Of a DNA stretch of 64,000 nucleotides, positions 57,487-64,000 are shown one piece after another. Below the pieces are notes generated by a model, which saw nothing but the letters and a program-made list of their open reading frames with translations, did not search any database and was not told the origin of the DNA. Source of the DNA: Pedobacter gandavensis (GTDB lineage: Bacteria; Bacteroidota; Bacteroidia; Sphingobacteriales; Sphingobacteriaceae). How positions within the stretch are numbered: the stretch's first letter is position 1; each line of letters begins with the position of its first letter. The stretch spans positions 744,001 through 808,000 of the forward strand of contig NZ_WNXC01000001.1 of NCBI RefSeq assembly GCF_014172405.1. The letters run 5' to 3'. The position numbers and the translations under genes were made by a program.

Positions 57487-58170
57487 TTAACTCAGATATT
57501 GATATTTCTTTTGAAGTTGTGTGCTTTCGCTTATACCCAATTCCATCGTTTTAAAAGCACTGAGCAAGTACAGTACAAAGAGCACCATCAATAGAGAAAC
57601 ACAGGCTCCGGTTGTATTCAGCCCGAAAATAGTAGTACTTAAGAGTACCTGATTCTGGAACTGTAAAATGAAGCATAGCAGGGAACTTGTGGCCAGGAAA
57701 TAGCTTATTGATAGCTTAAATGACAGGTATTGATTTAGTTTAACCTGGTAAGTTCTGACCGCGATCAAAATAATTAAGCTAACTATGGTTAAACCGATAA
57801 ATGCCGCAAACCACCAGTGATAACCAACCAACAGCTGTTGTACCTGATAAGTGAATGCAGCGCCGAGAAATAGCAATACGATATACTTATAATTGAAAAA
57901 AGAAAGAAAAGTCCTCCAGAAAAACCGGTTATACTTCTTGCTTAACCCATTGCTAATGGCATCCTCAATCGTTGAAAATCCAAATATCCCAAAACTGGCG
58001 TGTGTCTTTACTAGCGCCTGGTTGAAGTCCAGCTGTGGATTTACTTCCATCTTTTCCTCTATGGCGGTGGCTACATGGTCGATAATTTCCAGCTGAACAT
58101 CGAGGTACACAAAACCTTTACGTTGTATAAATTGCTTGATCTGTTGTAATTGCGCTGTGGTAAGTCCCAT
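57487..58170 (-). CDS. Four-helix membrane protein, N-terminal HAAS-like domain
   Basis: The 227-residue protein has a 75-residue cytoplasmic helical domain (LTTAQLQQIKQFIQRKGF, then EIIDHVATAIEEKM) and four membrane helices (about 95-220). The N-terminal pattern of an early amphipathic helix and a DHVA-type segment is shared with the next gene and recalls the HAAS domain, which in other phyla pairs with PadR regulators. Function unknown. Three bases separate it from its paralogue. Confidence 0.65.
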   Translation of the reverse strand: MGLTTAQLQQIKQFIQRKGFVYLDVQLEIIDHVATAIEEKMEVNPQLDFNQALVKTHASFGIFGFSTIEDAISNGLSKKYNRFFWRTFLSFFNYKYIVLLFLGAAFTYQVQQLLVGYHWWFAAFIGLTIVSLIILIAVRTYQVKLNQYLSFKLSISYFLATSSLLCFILQFQNQVLLSTTIFGLNTTGACVSLLMVLFVLYLLSAFKTMELGISESTQLQKKYQYLS

Positions 58171-58173
58171 ATT

Positions 58174-58836
58174 TTAAACGGCTAAAACACTAATTTTTTT
58201 ATTGTAAAACTTAATGAAGGCCCTGACATAAATGCTGGTCAGAAAATACACTAAAAACACAAACTGGTACCTGCTTTCTGGACTCAGGTTAAAAGGACTA
58301 TGCTTACTGACAAATAAATACCCAAACAATTGAATTTGAAGTAAGCCCAATATCCAGGTCTTGTGTAAGAAATCATATTTAATGGATGTTTTCAGGAAGT
58401 TCCTATCGATGAAGTAGCGTTTACCGAGGTAGAATAAGGCTGGAGTTGAAGAAAGGATCCAGATGGAGGGATACATAATTTTAGAGATCATATCTCCATG
58501 AACAGCTGGGCGATACAACAGGCCATACATTAAAACCAGAAGTAAGTTATTGAATACCTCCGGGAACTTGAAGGTATTTAAGGCTTCCTGCCATAACTGA
58601 CTAGCATACTTCTTGTTAATCTGTTTTTTGTAAATCTCTTCCTGAAGTACTATTTCTGGAAAACTGCAAAAGTCTTCTTCAATAATCTGAGCAACCAAAT
58701 CGATATCATATTCTCCTTCAGTATCTTCCAACGTATTTACGATGTGATCATAAATCTCATTATAGGTTTCCTGGTAACGTGGTCCCGCCAGGAGGTAATT
58801 TCTAATTTCTTTCAGTTGAGCTTCGGTCAATTTCAT
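58174..58836 (-). CDS. Four-helix membrane protein, paralogue of the 57487 gene
   Basis: The 220-residue protein begins LTEAQLKEIRNYLLAGPR, with EIYDHIVNTLED in the place of the paralogue's EIIDHVATAIEE, so the two share the same N-terminal domain. Four membrane helices follow (about 95-215). A fairly polar C-terminus ends in KISVLAV. It lies one base after padR, so translation is probably coupled. Confidence 0.65.
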   Translation of the reverse strand: MKLTEAQLKEIRNYLLAGPRYQETYNEIYDHIVNTLEDTEGEYDIDLVAQIIEEDFCSFPEIVLQEEIYKKQINKKYASQLWQEALNTFKFPEVFNNLLLVLMYGLLYRPAVHGDMISKIMYPSIWILSSTPALFYLGKRYFIDRNFLKTSIKYDFLHKTWILGLLQIQLFGYLFVSKHSPFNLSPESRYQFVFLVYFLTSIYVRAFIKFYNKKISVLAV

Positions 58837-58837
58837 C

Positions 58838-59176
58838 TCAAAACGAAGGTTTAAGGTTTAACAGCAATTGTAAATTCTGGATGAAGTCCCTGGCTTCCTG
58901 TAGTTTATTTACCACCTCCTTCTCCCCTTCCTGTGATAAGGAGTAATATTTACGTAGCCGGTTATCAACCACCTCTGTCGAAGTTTCCAGTAAGCCTTCT
59001 GCTTCCAGCTTATGTAGTGCAGGATACAAAGCACCTTCTTTCAACAACAGTTCACCTTGTGTAATTGCCTTTACTTTTTGAGTGATTTCATACCCATACA
59101 TCCGGTGATGCTCAGCTAATAAGTTGAGAATGATCGTTTGCAAGGTTCCTTTGAAGAGTTCATTGTTGACTGCCAT
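58838..59176 (-). CDS. PadR family transcriptional regulator
   Basis: From the ATG at 59176 it has 112 residues. The winged-helix domain shows TLQTIILNLLAEHHRMYGYE, EGALYPALHKLEAEGLLE and KYYSLSQEGEK, the PadR signatures, with a C-terminal helix for dimer contacts. Such proteins repress membrane or transporter genes until a ligand binds. It leads an operon with two membrane proteins and a serine hydrolase. The -7 box lies four bases from the ATG, so the transcript may be leaderless. Confidence 0.92.
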   Translation of the reverse strand: MAVNNELFKGTLQTIILNLLAEHHRMYGYEITQKVKAITQGELLLKEGALYPALHKLEAEGLLETSTEVVDNRLRKYYSLSQEGEKEVVNKLQEARDFIQNLQLLLNLKPSF

Positions 59177-59179
59177 ATT

Positions 59180-59210
59180 CAAATATACTATATTTTCAAT
59201 ATACCTCAGA
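59180..59210 (-). promoter_or_regulatory. Promoter of padR
   Basis: On the minus strand TCTG (59210-59207), 19 bases, then TATATTTG (59187-59180), an exact -7 consensus. The -33 element matches 3 of 4. The palindrome at 59189-59203 sits between the two boxes. Confidence 0.55.
59189..59203. promoter_or_regulatory. Palindrome in the padR promoter spacer
   Basis: TATATT and AATATA flank TTC, a 6-base-arm palindrome between the -33 and -7 boxes. A dimeric regulator bound here would block the promoter, as in known PadR autoregulation. A/T-rich palindromes also arise by chance. Confidence 0.5.
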
Positions 59211-59214
59211 ATCT

Positions 59215-59238
59215 TATGTATGTAATTTTCAATACATA
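59215..59238. promoter_or_regulatory. Second dyad upstream of padR
   Basis: TATGTAT pairs with ATACATA around a 10-base spacer, just beyond the -33 box. The ATGT/ACAT half-sites match those reported for PadR operators, although the spacing is wider. The core ATTTTCAATA is shared with the first palindrome (ATTTTCAATA in both). Confidence 0.5.
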
Positions 59239-59361
59239 TAATTATATTCTGAAACTTATTTCCCAGGATTCGGGCAGCACATTCCTGTTTCGCATGACTC
59301 AGAATCTAAAGTATTTTGAAACTATAATGCAAAATTTAAGTTTTGTATAAAAGAAACAAAG

Positions 59362-60306
59362 ATGGAAACTCGAGCGCAAATTGCCATATTGGATGATTAT
59401 CAAAACGTAGCATTGACTTATGGAGACTGGACAGCTATAAATAAACATGCTGACATCACTGTTTTCAATGACCATTTGAGCAATGCGGCTGAGGTTATTG
59501 CCAGGTTAAAGCCATTTCAAGTAATTACAGTCATGCGAGAACGGACACCACTGACCAGAGAGATCCTCTCTCAACTGCCAAACCTGAAACTCATCATTTC
59601 AACCGGTCAGCGTAACGCGTCTATTGATATGAAGGCTGCAGAGGCGTTTGGGATTGCAGTTTCTCCAACCAGATATGAGTCTAATGGTGCACCAGAACTG
59701 ACCTGGGCCTTATTGCTGGCATTGACAAAACACATCGTCACAGAGTCTGATCAGGTACGTAAAGGTGGTTGGCAAAGCCAAATTGGCCTGGATTTAAAGG
59801 GGAAAACCATTGGTGTCATTGGCTTAGGGAACATCGGCAGCACAATAGCCCGCTATGCCAAAGCCTTTGAAATGGAAGTCATCGCCTGGAGTGAAAACCT
59901 GACGGAAGAAAAGGCGAATGCGCAAGGAGTCAAATTAGTGAGTAAAGAAGAACTGTTTTTTACGGCGGATTTTGTAACCGTTCACCTGATCCTAAGCTCA
60001 AGAAGCAGGAACACCATCACCCAAAAAGAACTTGCATTGATGAAGCCAACTGCTTTCTTTATCAATACTTCCAGAGGGCCATTGGTAGATGAAGCCGCGC
60101 TGATCCATGCGCTGGAGCATAAAAAGATTGCTGGGGCAGGCCTGGACGTATATGAGCTGGAACCATTGCCAGCTCATCATCCCTTCAGGACGTTAAAAAA
60201 TGTCCTGGCCACACCGCATATTGGCTATGTAACCGAAGACACGTATCAAATATTTTATGAGGATATCAAAAGTAGTATCACAAAATGGTTGCGCATAGAT
60301 CAGTAA
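59362..60306 (+). CDS. D-2-hydroxyacid dehydrogenase
   Basis: The 314-residue enzyme reduces or oxidises a 2-keto/hydroxy acid with NAD(P)H. The NAD-binding GLGNIGS (near 154), the catalytic Arg in FVTVHLILSSRSR, the Glu region GLDVYELEPL and His in TPHIGY (near 293) are visible. It is closest to the glycerate/phosphoglycerate dehydrogenase-like group and lacks the ACT domain, so phosphoglycerate dehydrogenase is less likely. It is divergent from padR with 180 bases between them. Confidence 0.92.
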   Translation: METRAQIAILDDYQNVALTYGDWTAINKHADITVFNDHLSNAAEVIARLKPFQVITVMRERTPLTREILSQLPNLKLIISTGQRNASIDMKAAEAFGIAVSPTRYESNGAPELTWALLLALTKHIVTESDQVRKGGWQSQIGLDLKGKTIGVIGLGNIGSTIARYAKAFEMEVIAWSENLTEEKANAQGVKLVSKEELFFTADFVTVHLILSSRSRNTITQKELALMKPTAFFINTSRGPLVDEAALIHALEHKKIAGAGLDVYELEPLPAHHPFRTLKNVLATPHIGYVTEDTYQIFYEDIKSSITKWLRIDQ

Positions 60307-60307
60307 C

Positions 60308-60700
60308 CTATCTTCTTCCCTTTACAGGAATACAAATGGCAATCAGAGAAAGGATCAGTACGAAACTAAACTCCATTCCATTTCTTCCAGGGCCAACTAC
60401 ATACCAACCTTCAGGGTAATGAACCAATACGATTCCCATGGCCAGGATCATGATAAACACCGGAACGATGTATTTCAGGAACTTTCCAAATAGAATGAAT
60501 ATAGAACCAACGATTTCAAAAGCCATCAATGCCCAGGCTACATAAACACCAAAAGGAGCAAAACCAACTTTATTCAAATAGTGCTCCCCAAAGTCATTCA
60601 CCGTGTGATTTAGCACACCATGTAAACTGTGAGATAAAAAAATCGTTGCAATAGCCAAACGGATTAGGAACAAAGGGTTAAGGTTGTTAATTGTTTTCAT
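60308..60700 (-). CDS. DoxX family membrane protein
   Basis: The 130-residue protein has four membrane helices and the DoxX features RLAIATIFLSHSLHGV at the start, FEIVGSIFILFGKFL in helix 2 and a Gly/Trp-rich loop (GWYVVGPGRNG). The family is linked to quinone or oxidative-stress functions in some species; the role here is unknown. It converges on the dehydrogenase with one base between stops. Confidence 0.8.
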   Translation of the reverse strand: MKTINNLNPLFLIRLAIATIFLSHSLHGVLNHTVNDFGEHYLNKVGFAPFGVYVAWALMAFEIVGSIFILFGKFLKYIVPVFIMILAMGIVLVHYPEGWYVVGPGRNGMEFSFVLILSLIAICIPVKGRR

Positions 60701-60731
60701 AATTAAATATATAAGTTTCTTTGGCCAGCAA

Positions 60732-60739
60732 CAAATTTA
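60732..60739 (-). promoter_or_regulatory. Possible -7 box of the DoxX gene
   Basis: TAAATTTG on the minus strand fits TAnnTTTG, 31 bases before the ATG. No -33 partner was seen. Confidence 0.3.
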
Positions 60740-60826
60740 ATAACATTCAAAATTTGAGAAATTCATTAATTCCCTGGAGATTCTATTATTTTATTAACTT
60801 TAAATACGGCATAATCCTATCGAACC

Positions 60827-61486
60827 ATGAAAATAAAAGCAATTATTACCGGAGCAACAGGCATGGTTGGTGAAGGTGTACTATTAACCTGCCTTCAACA
60901 TCCGGATGTTGAACAGGTGTTGGTAATCAATAGAAAACCTGGAGGGTTGAATCATCCAAAGTTAAAAGAGATCATTCATCAAGACTTTTTTAACCTGGGG
61001 CTGCTAGGTGCACAGCTGTCGGAATACAATGCTTGTTTCTTTTGCCTGGGTATTTCCTCCCTTGGATTGAGTAAAGAAGATTATCAACACACTACCTACG
61101 ACCTCACTTTGTCCGTAGGAAAACACCTTGCCCAGCTCAATCCTGAAATGACGTTTTGCTATGTCTCTGGAGCAGGAACAGACAGTACTGAGCAGGGTAA
61201 AATTGCCTGGGCAAGAATTAAAGGTGCCACGGAAAACGCGCTCCTGCGACTTTTCAAGAATGCCTACATGTTTCGTCCAGGTTTCATGAAGGCCAGCCCA
61301 GGCCAGAAAAATTTAAAAAGTTATTATAAGTTCTTTTCCTGGATATATCCAATTGGCAGAAAGCTTTTCCCTGCCGGATTTTGCACATTAGAAGAAGTTG
61401 GCCTCGCGATGATCAATACGGTGAAAATTGGTTACCCGAAGCGAGTCTTAGAAGTGAAAGACATTGTGGAACTGTCAAAAGAGTAA
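60827..61486 (+). CDS. NAD(P)-binding Rossmann protein (SDR-like)
   Basis: The 219-residue protein has an N-terminal GATGMVGEGVLLTCL Rossmann turn (about 7-21) and VEQVLVINRK, as in atypical short-chain dehydrogenases and NAD(P)H-binding epimerase-like proteins. The catalytic Ser-Tyr-Lys set is not clearly complete (YVSGAGTD is present, no obvious YxxxK), so it may bind the cofactor without classic SDR activity. Role unknown. Confidence 0.85.
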   Translation: MKIKAIITGATGMVGEGVLLTCLQHPDVEQVLVINRKPGGLNHPKLKEIIHQDFFNLGLLGAQLSEYNACFFCLGISSLGLSKEDYQHTTYDLTLSVGKHLAQLNPEMTFCYVSGAGTDSTEQGKIAWARIKGATENALLRLFKNAYMFRPGFMKASPGQKNLKSYYKFFSWIYPIGRKLFPAGFCTLEEVGLAMINTVKIGYPKRVLEVKDIVELSKE

Positions 61487-61628
61487 TCGGTCTCCCTTAA
61501 AGATTTCTTTTTATTGGAACAGTAATTGCGCATAGTTTCAAGAATCAAACGCTAGCTTTGCTATGAACTCAGGTAAGGCATTACCGAGATCACCCTATTG
61601 GATTAAATGCAATTAATAATAGATCAAA

Positions 61629-62909
61629 TTGAAGATTAACCAATTCTCCAAAATCAGTGTAATTATATTGATCCTGAGTACATCCGGAATTGTAAATGGC
61701 TATGGGCAAAAGAAAATGGCTAAAGATTCTTTAGGTAAAGATAGTGTAAAGCGAGCCTATGATATCGGCGATTTAATACATCAAATATTCCGTCCAGGTA
61801 AGCCATTGAAGCCTGCGCAAAAAGAATCGGGCATCACTCCCATGCCTAGTATTGCATACAACCCGAGTATAGGCGCACAAATTGGCTTAAAAGCAGTTGC
61901 AGGAAAAGTATTGGGAAATGAGCCACACACCTTAATGTCTATTGCGGCTACTTCTGCTTCCATCACTACAAAAGGGATCATTTACTTTTACCTAAGTCAC
62001 AATGTCTATACTCCGGGAAACAGGTGGAATTTTCAGGGCAGTCTGGTTGCCGCAAAAACGGTGGTACCCGATTTCGGACTGGGTATAGGTGCAAAAGTAA
62101 GCGGGACACCAGAGCAAGAGATTCTCGCCAATCCAGATCGTAAAGTATATGTGATTCATGGAGAATATTACAATTTCAAGGAGAAAGTATACAAGCAAGT
62201 GATGGATCACCTATTTGTTGGCGCTGGAGTTTCCATTGATATCCGGAGGAAATTGATCGATAAAGACCACCCGGATGCCGTCACTCCCTACCAGGTTTAC
62301 AGTGAGGAACATGGATTAAAAACCAATCATTACCTTTCTAATGGGTTTTTATTCAACTTACAATACACGACCCGTGACCATCAGAACCGCGCGTATAAAG
62401 GTATTTATGCGGATGCTGGATTGAGGGTAAATCAAAGCTGGATTGGTAGTACAAAAAATGCAGTACAAATTACCACAGACTTTAGAAAATATTGGAGCCT
62501 TTCTTCCAAAAATCCGGAACATGTGATTGCTTTTTGGAATTGGGGATCTTATTTGGTGAGTGGAACACTTCCCTATTTTGAACTTCCTGGAACTGGTAAG
62601 GATGCCAACTTCAGAAGTGGCAGAGGCTATACAGTTGGTTATTTTAAAGGCACGGATTACTTCTATTCGGAAGTTGAATATCGTTTTCCAATCACCACAA
62701 ACAAGTTTTTAAGCGGCGTTACCTTCTTTAACATACAAACGGCAAACGACAATTTAGGGACCAAGCTGTTTCAAAAATGGCAACCTGCTGGTGGTGCCGG
62801 CTTGAGAATACTCTTTAATAAAGCCACTAGAACCAATTTAGCTGTAGATTATGCTTTTGGGAATTTTGGTGCCAGAGGCCTTTTCCTTGGCTTGAATGAA
62901 GTATTTTAA
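61629..62909 (+). CDS. BamA/TamA-like outer-membrane barrel protein
   Basis: The 426-residue product starts with TTG at 61629, since the residues right after it (KINQFSKISVIILIL) already form a signal peptide and no closer ATG exists before residue 31. The body is a beta barrel of surface-antigen type: GAQIGLKAVAGK, GVSIDIRRK, YKGIYADAGLRVN and a final ANYAF-like GVDYAFGNFGARGLFLG. It lacks POTRA domains, so it is not BamA itself; a role in outer-membrane protein or lipid transport is possible. Confidence 0.75.
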   Translation: MKINQFSKISVIILILSTSGIVNGYGQKKMAKDSLGKDSVKRAYDIGDLIHQIFRPGKPLKPAQKESGITPMPSIAYNPSIGAQIGLKAVAGKVLGNEPHTLMSIAATSASITTKGIIYFYLSHNVYTPGNRWNFQGSLVAAKTVVPDFGLGIGAKVSGTPEQEILANPDRKVYVIHGEYYNFKEKVYKQVMDHLFVGAGVSIDIRRKLIDKDHPDAVTPYQVYSEEHGLKTNHYLSNGFLFNLQYTTRDHQNRAYKGIYADAGLRVNQSWIGSTKNAVQITTDFRKYWSLSSKNPEHVIAFWNWGSYLVSGTLPYFELPGTGKDANFRSGRGYTVGYFKGTDYFYSEVEYRFPITTNKFLSGVTFFNIQTANDNLGTKLFQKWQPAGGAGLRILFNKATRTNLAVDYAFGNFGARGLFLGLNEVF

Positions 62910-62910
62910 A

Positions 62911-62956
62911 TATCCATTTTAACAGCTGGATTTTCTCCAGGTTGTTAAAATGGATA
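62911..62956. terminator. Hairpin between convergent genes
   Basis: A 14-base stem TATCCATTTTAACA (62911-62924) with TGTTAAAATGGATA (62943-62956), topped by a second stem CTGGA/TCCAG around TTTTC. T-tracts are weak; likely a bidirectional terminator for the barrel and acyltransferase-like genes. Confidence 0.65.
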
Positions 62957-62965
62957 CGCATAAAA

Positions 62966-64000
62966 TCAGAGCTTGAAAAAGATCTTCTTACGGTATAAGA
63001 AATAGCAAATCCCCCATTCGGCGGCAAAAGTAGCTAATGCAGCTGCGACTAAAAACCAGTGATGCGATAAGCCCAACAAAATTTCCATCGGACTGAGCAG
63101 CATAATTACATAGCTATTGAACCAATTCCGGCCTACAATTTCAAAAAACAGGTAAATGAAGATGGAGTTCATGCCAATCACCTGGAAGAAAAGCAAGCCT
63201 TTCTGGTGTTTACGCAAGTCTATCCACCAAAAACATAAGGCAACCAGCAAACAGCAAAAACCCAGGGAAGCCAATACAAAAGAACTGGTGGCAATAGGCT
63301 TAATGATCAAAGTAACCTCAAAAAAGTCCAAGGTATAACCGCTTAGTAGCAGAATGATCCCAGCAGGAACTAACCAGGCTAAAGGTTGCTTGAATTGCAT
63401 GAATAGTTTTCCAACAATTACACCTGCAAGCGTGTGCACTGCAGTAGGCAACCAATTGATGAATACATAGTGGTTTCCTTTTTGCTGAAACCAAAGGTAA
63501 TCCAGATAACTACCGATATTACGGCCATCGGTAAAACCTGCTACAAATCCGGGAATAGACCAGAAACGGTAAAGGAATTCGGTGAGTAGTAAAATACCTA
63601 CTGCTGCGAGGATCTGATACTTGATTTTAAAATCAAATAGCAGAAAGGCAATGATCGTGGTAAAAGCAAGCTGCGTGAGTATATCCGTAAGGTCTAATGC
63701 ATTTAAGGATAGCCAGTCTGGGGTATGGACTCTTTTTATAATTCCCCAGAACAGCAGCAAGCTACTGCGCTTCAGGATTTTCAAAAAGCGTTCATTCCAG
63801 GATATCCCCTGCTCCTTTTGTCGGGTTAAGGAATAAGTCATGGCGATACCAGCCATGAACATAAAAGCAGGCTGAATCAGGTCCCAGAAATGCAGTCCCC
63901 TCCAGTCATTGTGAAAAAACTGGCTCATTACAGCTGCAGAAAAGCTGTCTCGATTGCATAATTCATGAAGATAAACGTAAAATTCAGTGCTTTCTAAAGC
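62966..64000 (-). CDS. Heparan N-acetyltransferase-like (DUF1624/DUF5009) membrane protein, 5' part missing
   Basis: The frame is open through the right edge, so the ATG at 63928 is internal and at least 24 codons lie before it. The visible segment SFSAAVMSQFFHNDWRGLHF then WDLIQPAFMFMAGIAM is the family signature near the first helices. About eight membrane helices follow. Members of this family are related to lysosomal heparan-alpha-glucosaminide acetyltransferases and may acetylate or transfer groups on envelope sugars; function here is unknown. Confidence 0.8.
   Translation of the reverse strand, partial: ALESTEFYVYLHELCNRDSFSAAVMSQFFHNDWRGLHFWDLIQPAFMFMAGIAMTYSLTRQKEQGISWNERFLKILKRSSLLLFWGIIKRVHTPDWLSLNALDLTDILTQLAFTTIIAFLLFDFKIKYQILAAVGILLLTEFLYRFWSIPGFVAGFTDGRNIGSYLDYLWFQQKGNHYVFINWLPTAVHTLAGVIVGKLFMQFKQPLAWLVPAGIILLLSGYTLDFFEVTLIIKPIATSSFVLASLGFCCLLVALCFWWIDLRKHQKGLLFFQVIGMNSIFIYLFFEIVGRNWFNSYVIMLLSPMEILLGLSHHWFLVAAALATFAAEWGICYFLYRKKIFFKL

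Noticed and set aside
1..64000. CRISPR arrays, insertion sequences, rRNA genes and prophage
   Set aside because: No regular repeats, transposase, integrase, phage structural gene or rRNA sequence was seen.

Overview
The window looks like a chromosomal segment of a Bacteroidota bacterium, most likely a Sphingobacteriaceae member close to Pedobacter. This is inferred from the SusC/SusD pair, a FecI/FecR/TonB-receptor trio, DUF6266 and PadR-type modules, A/T-rich intergenic DNA, and promoters of the Bacteroidota type (a TTTG-like -33 element, 19-21 bases, then TAnnTTTG). No phage, insertion sequence, CRISPR array or rRNA operon was seen. Most genes are intact housekeeping, envelope or nutrient-uptake genes.

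Layout. 1-4.4 kb: 3' end of an unidentified gene, a galM/DsbA-like pair divergent from galactokinase, a SpoU-type RNA methyltransferase and a DUF3052-like/YdeI fusion. 4.4-8.9 kb: a SusC/SusD outer-membrane uptake pair with no enzyme next to it. 9.2-15.3 kb: glutamate synthase gltBD. 15.7-16.6 kb: an SRP (4.5S) RNA gene with a full promoter, then a transaldolase-family gene. 16.6-20 kb: small metabolic genes and a possible outer-membrane-protein remnant. 20-25.6 kb: an envelope gene cluster (beta-propeller lipoprotein and two membrane proteins) divergent from a 1 kb-residue-scale exported LRR/TPR protein. 25.9 kb: tRNA-Lys(UUU), then a DUF6266 gene. 27.4-33.9 kb: aldo/keto reductase, exported histidine phosphatase, DEAD-box helicase, nitrilase-family amidase and an AraC regulator. 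34-40.3 kb: a complete RND efflux operon. 40.3-43.4 kb: an ABC-F protein divergent from a nucleoside phosphorylase, sharing a promoter region with two exact 15-base repeats. 43.5-48.8 kb: GH92 mannosidase, mnmA, and a 5'-nucleotidase split into two genes. 48.8-55.3 kb: a DUF922 protease-like protein, an acyltransferase, then sigma factor, FecR and TonB receptor. 55.6-59.2 kb: a PadR regulator, two paralogous four-helix membrane proteins and an exported serine hydrolase, read as one operon. 59.3-64 kb: a 2-hydroxyacid dehydrogenase, DoxX, an NAD-binding protein, a BamA-like barrel protein, and an acyltransferase-like membrane protein that runs off the right edge.

The most interesting unit is the PadR operon (55646-59176): the regulator's own promoter has a palindrome between its -33 and -7 boxes and a second, longer dyad just upstream, and the two membrane proteins each carry a short helical N-terminal domain resembling the HAAS domain paired with PadR regulators in other phyla. 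Other points needing a second look are the unlisted SRP RNA, the repeat-bearing ABC-F promoter, and two short degraded gene ends in gaps.
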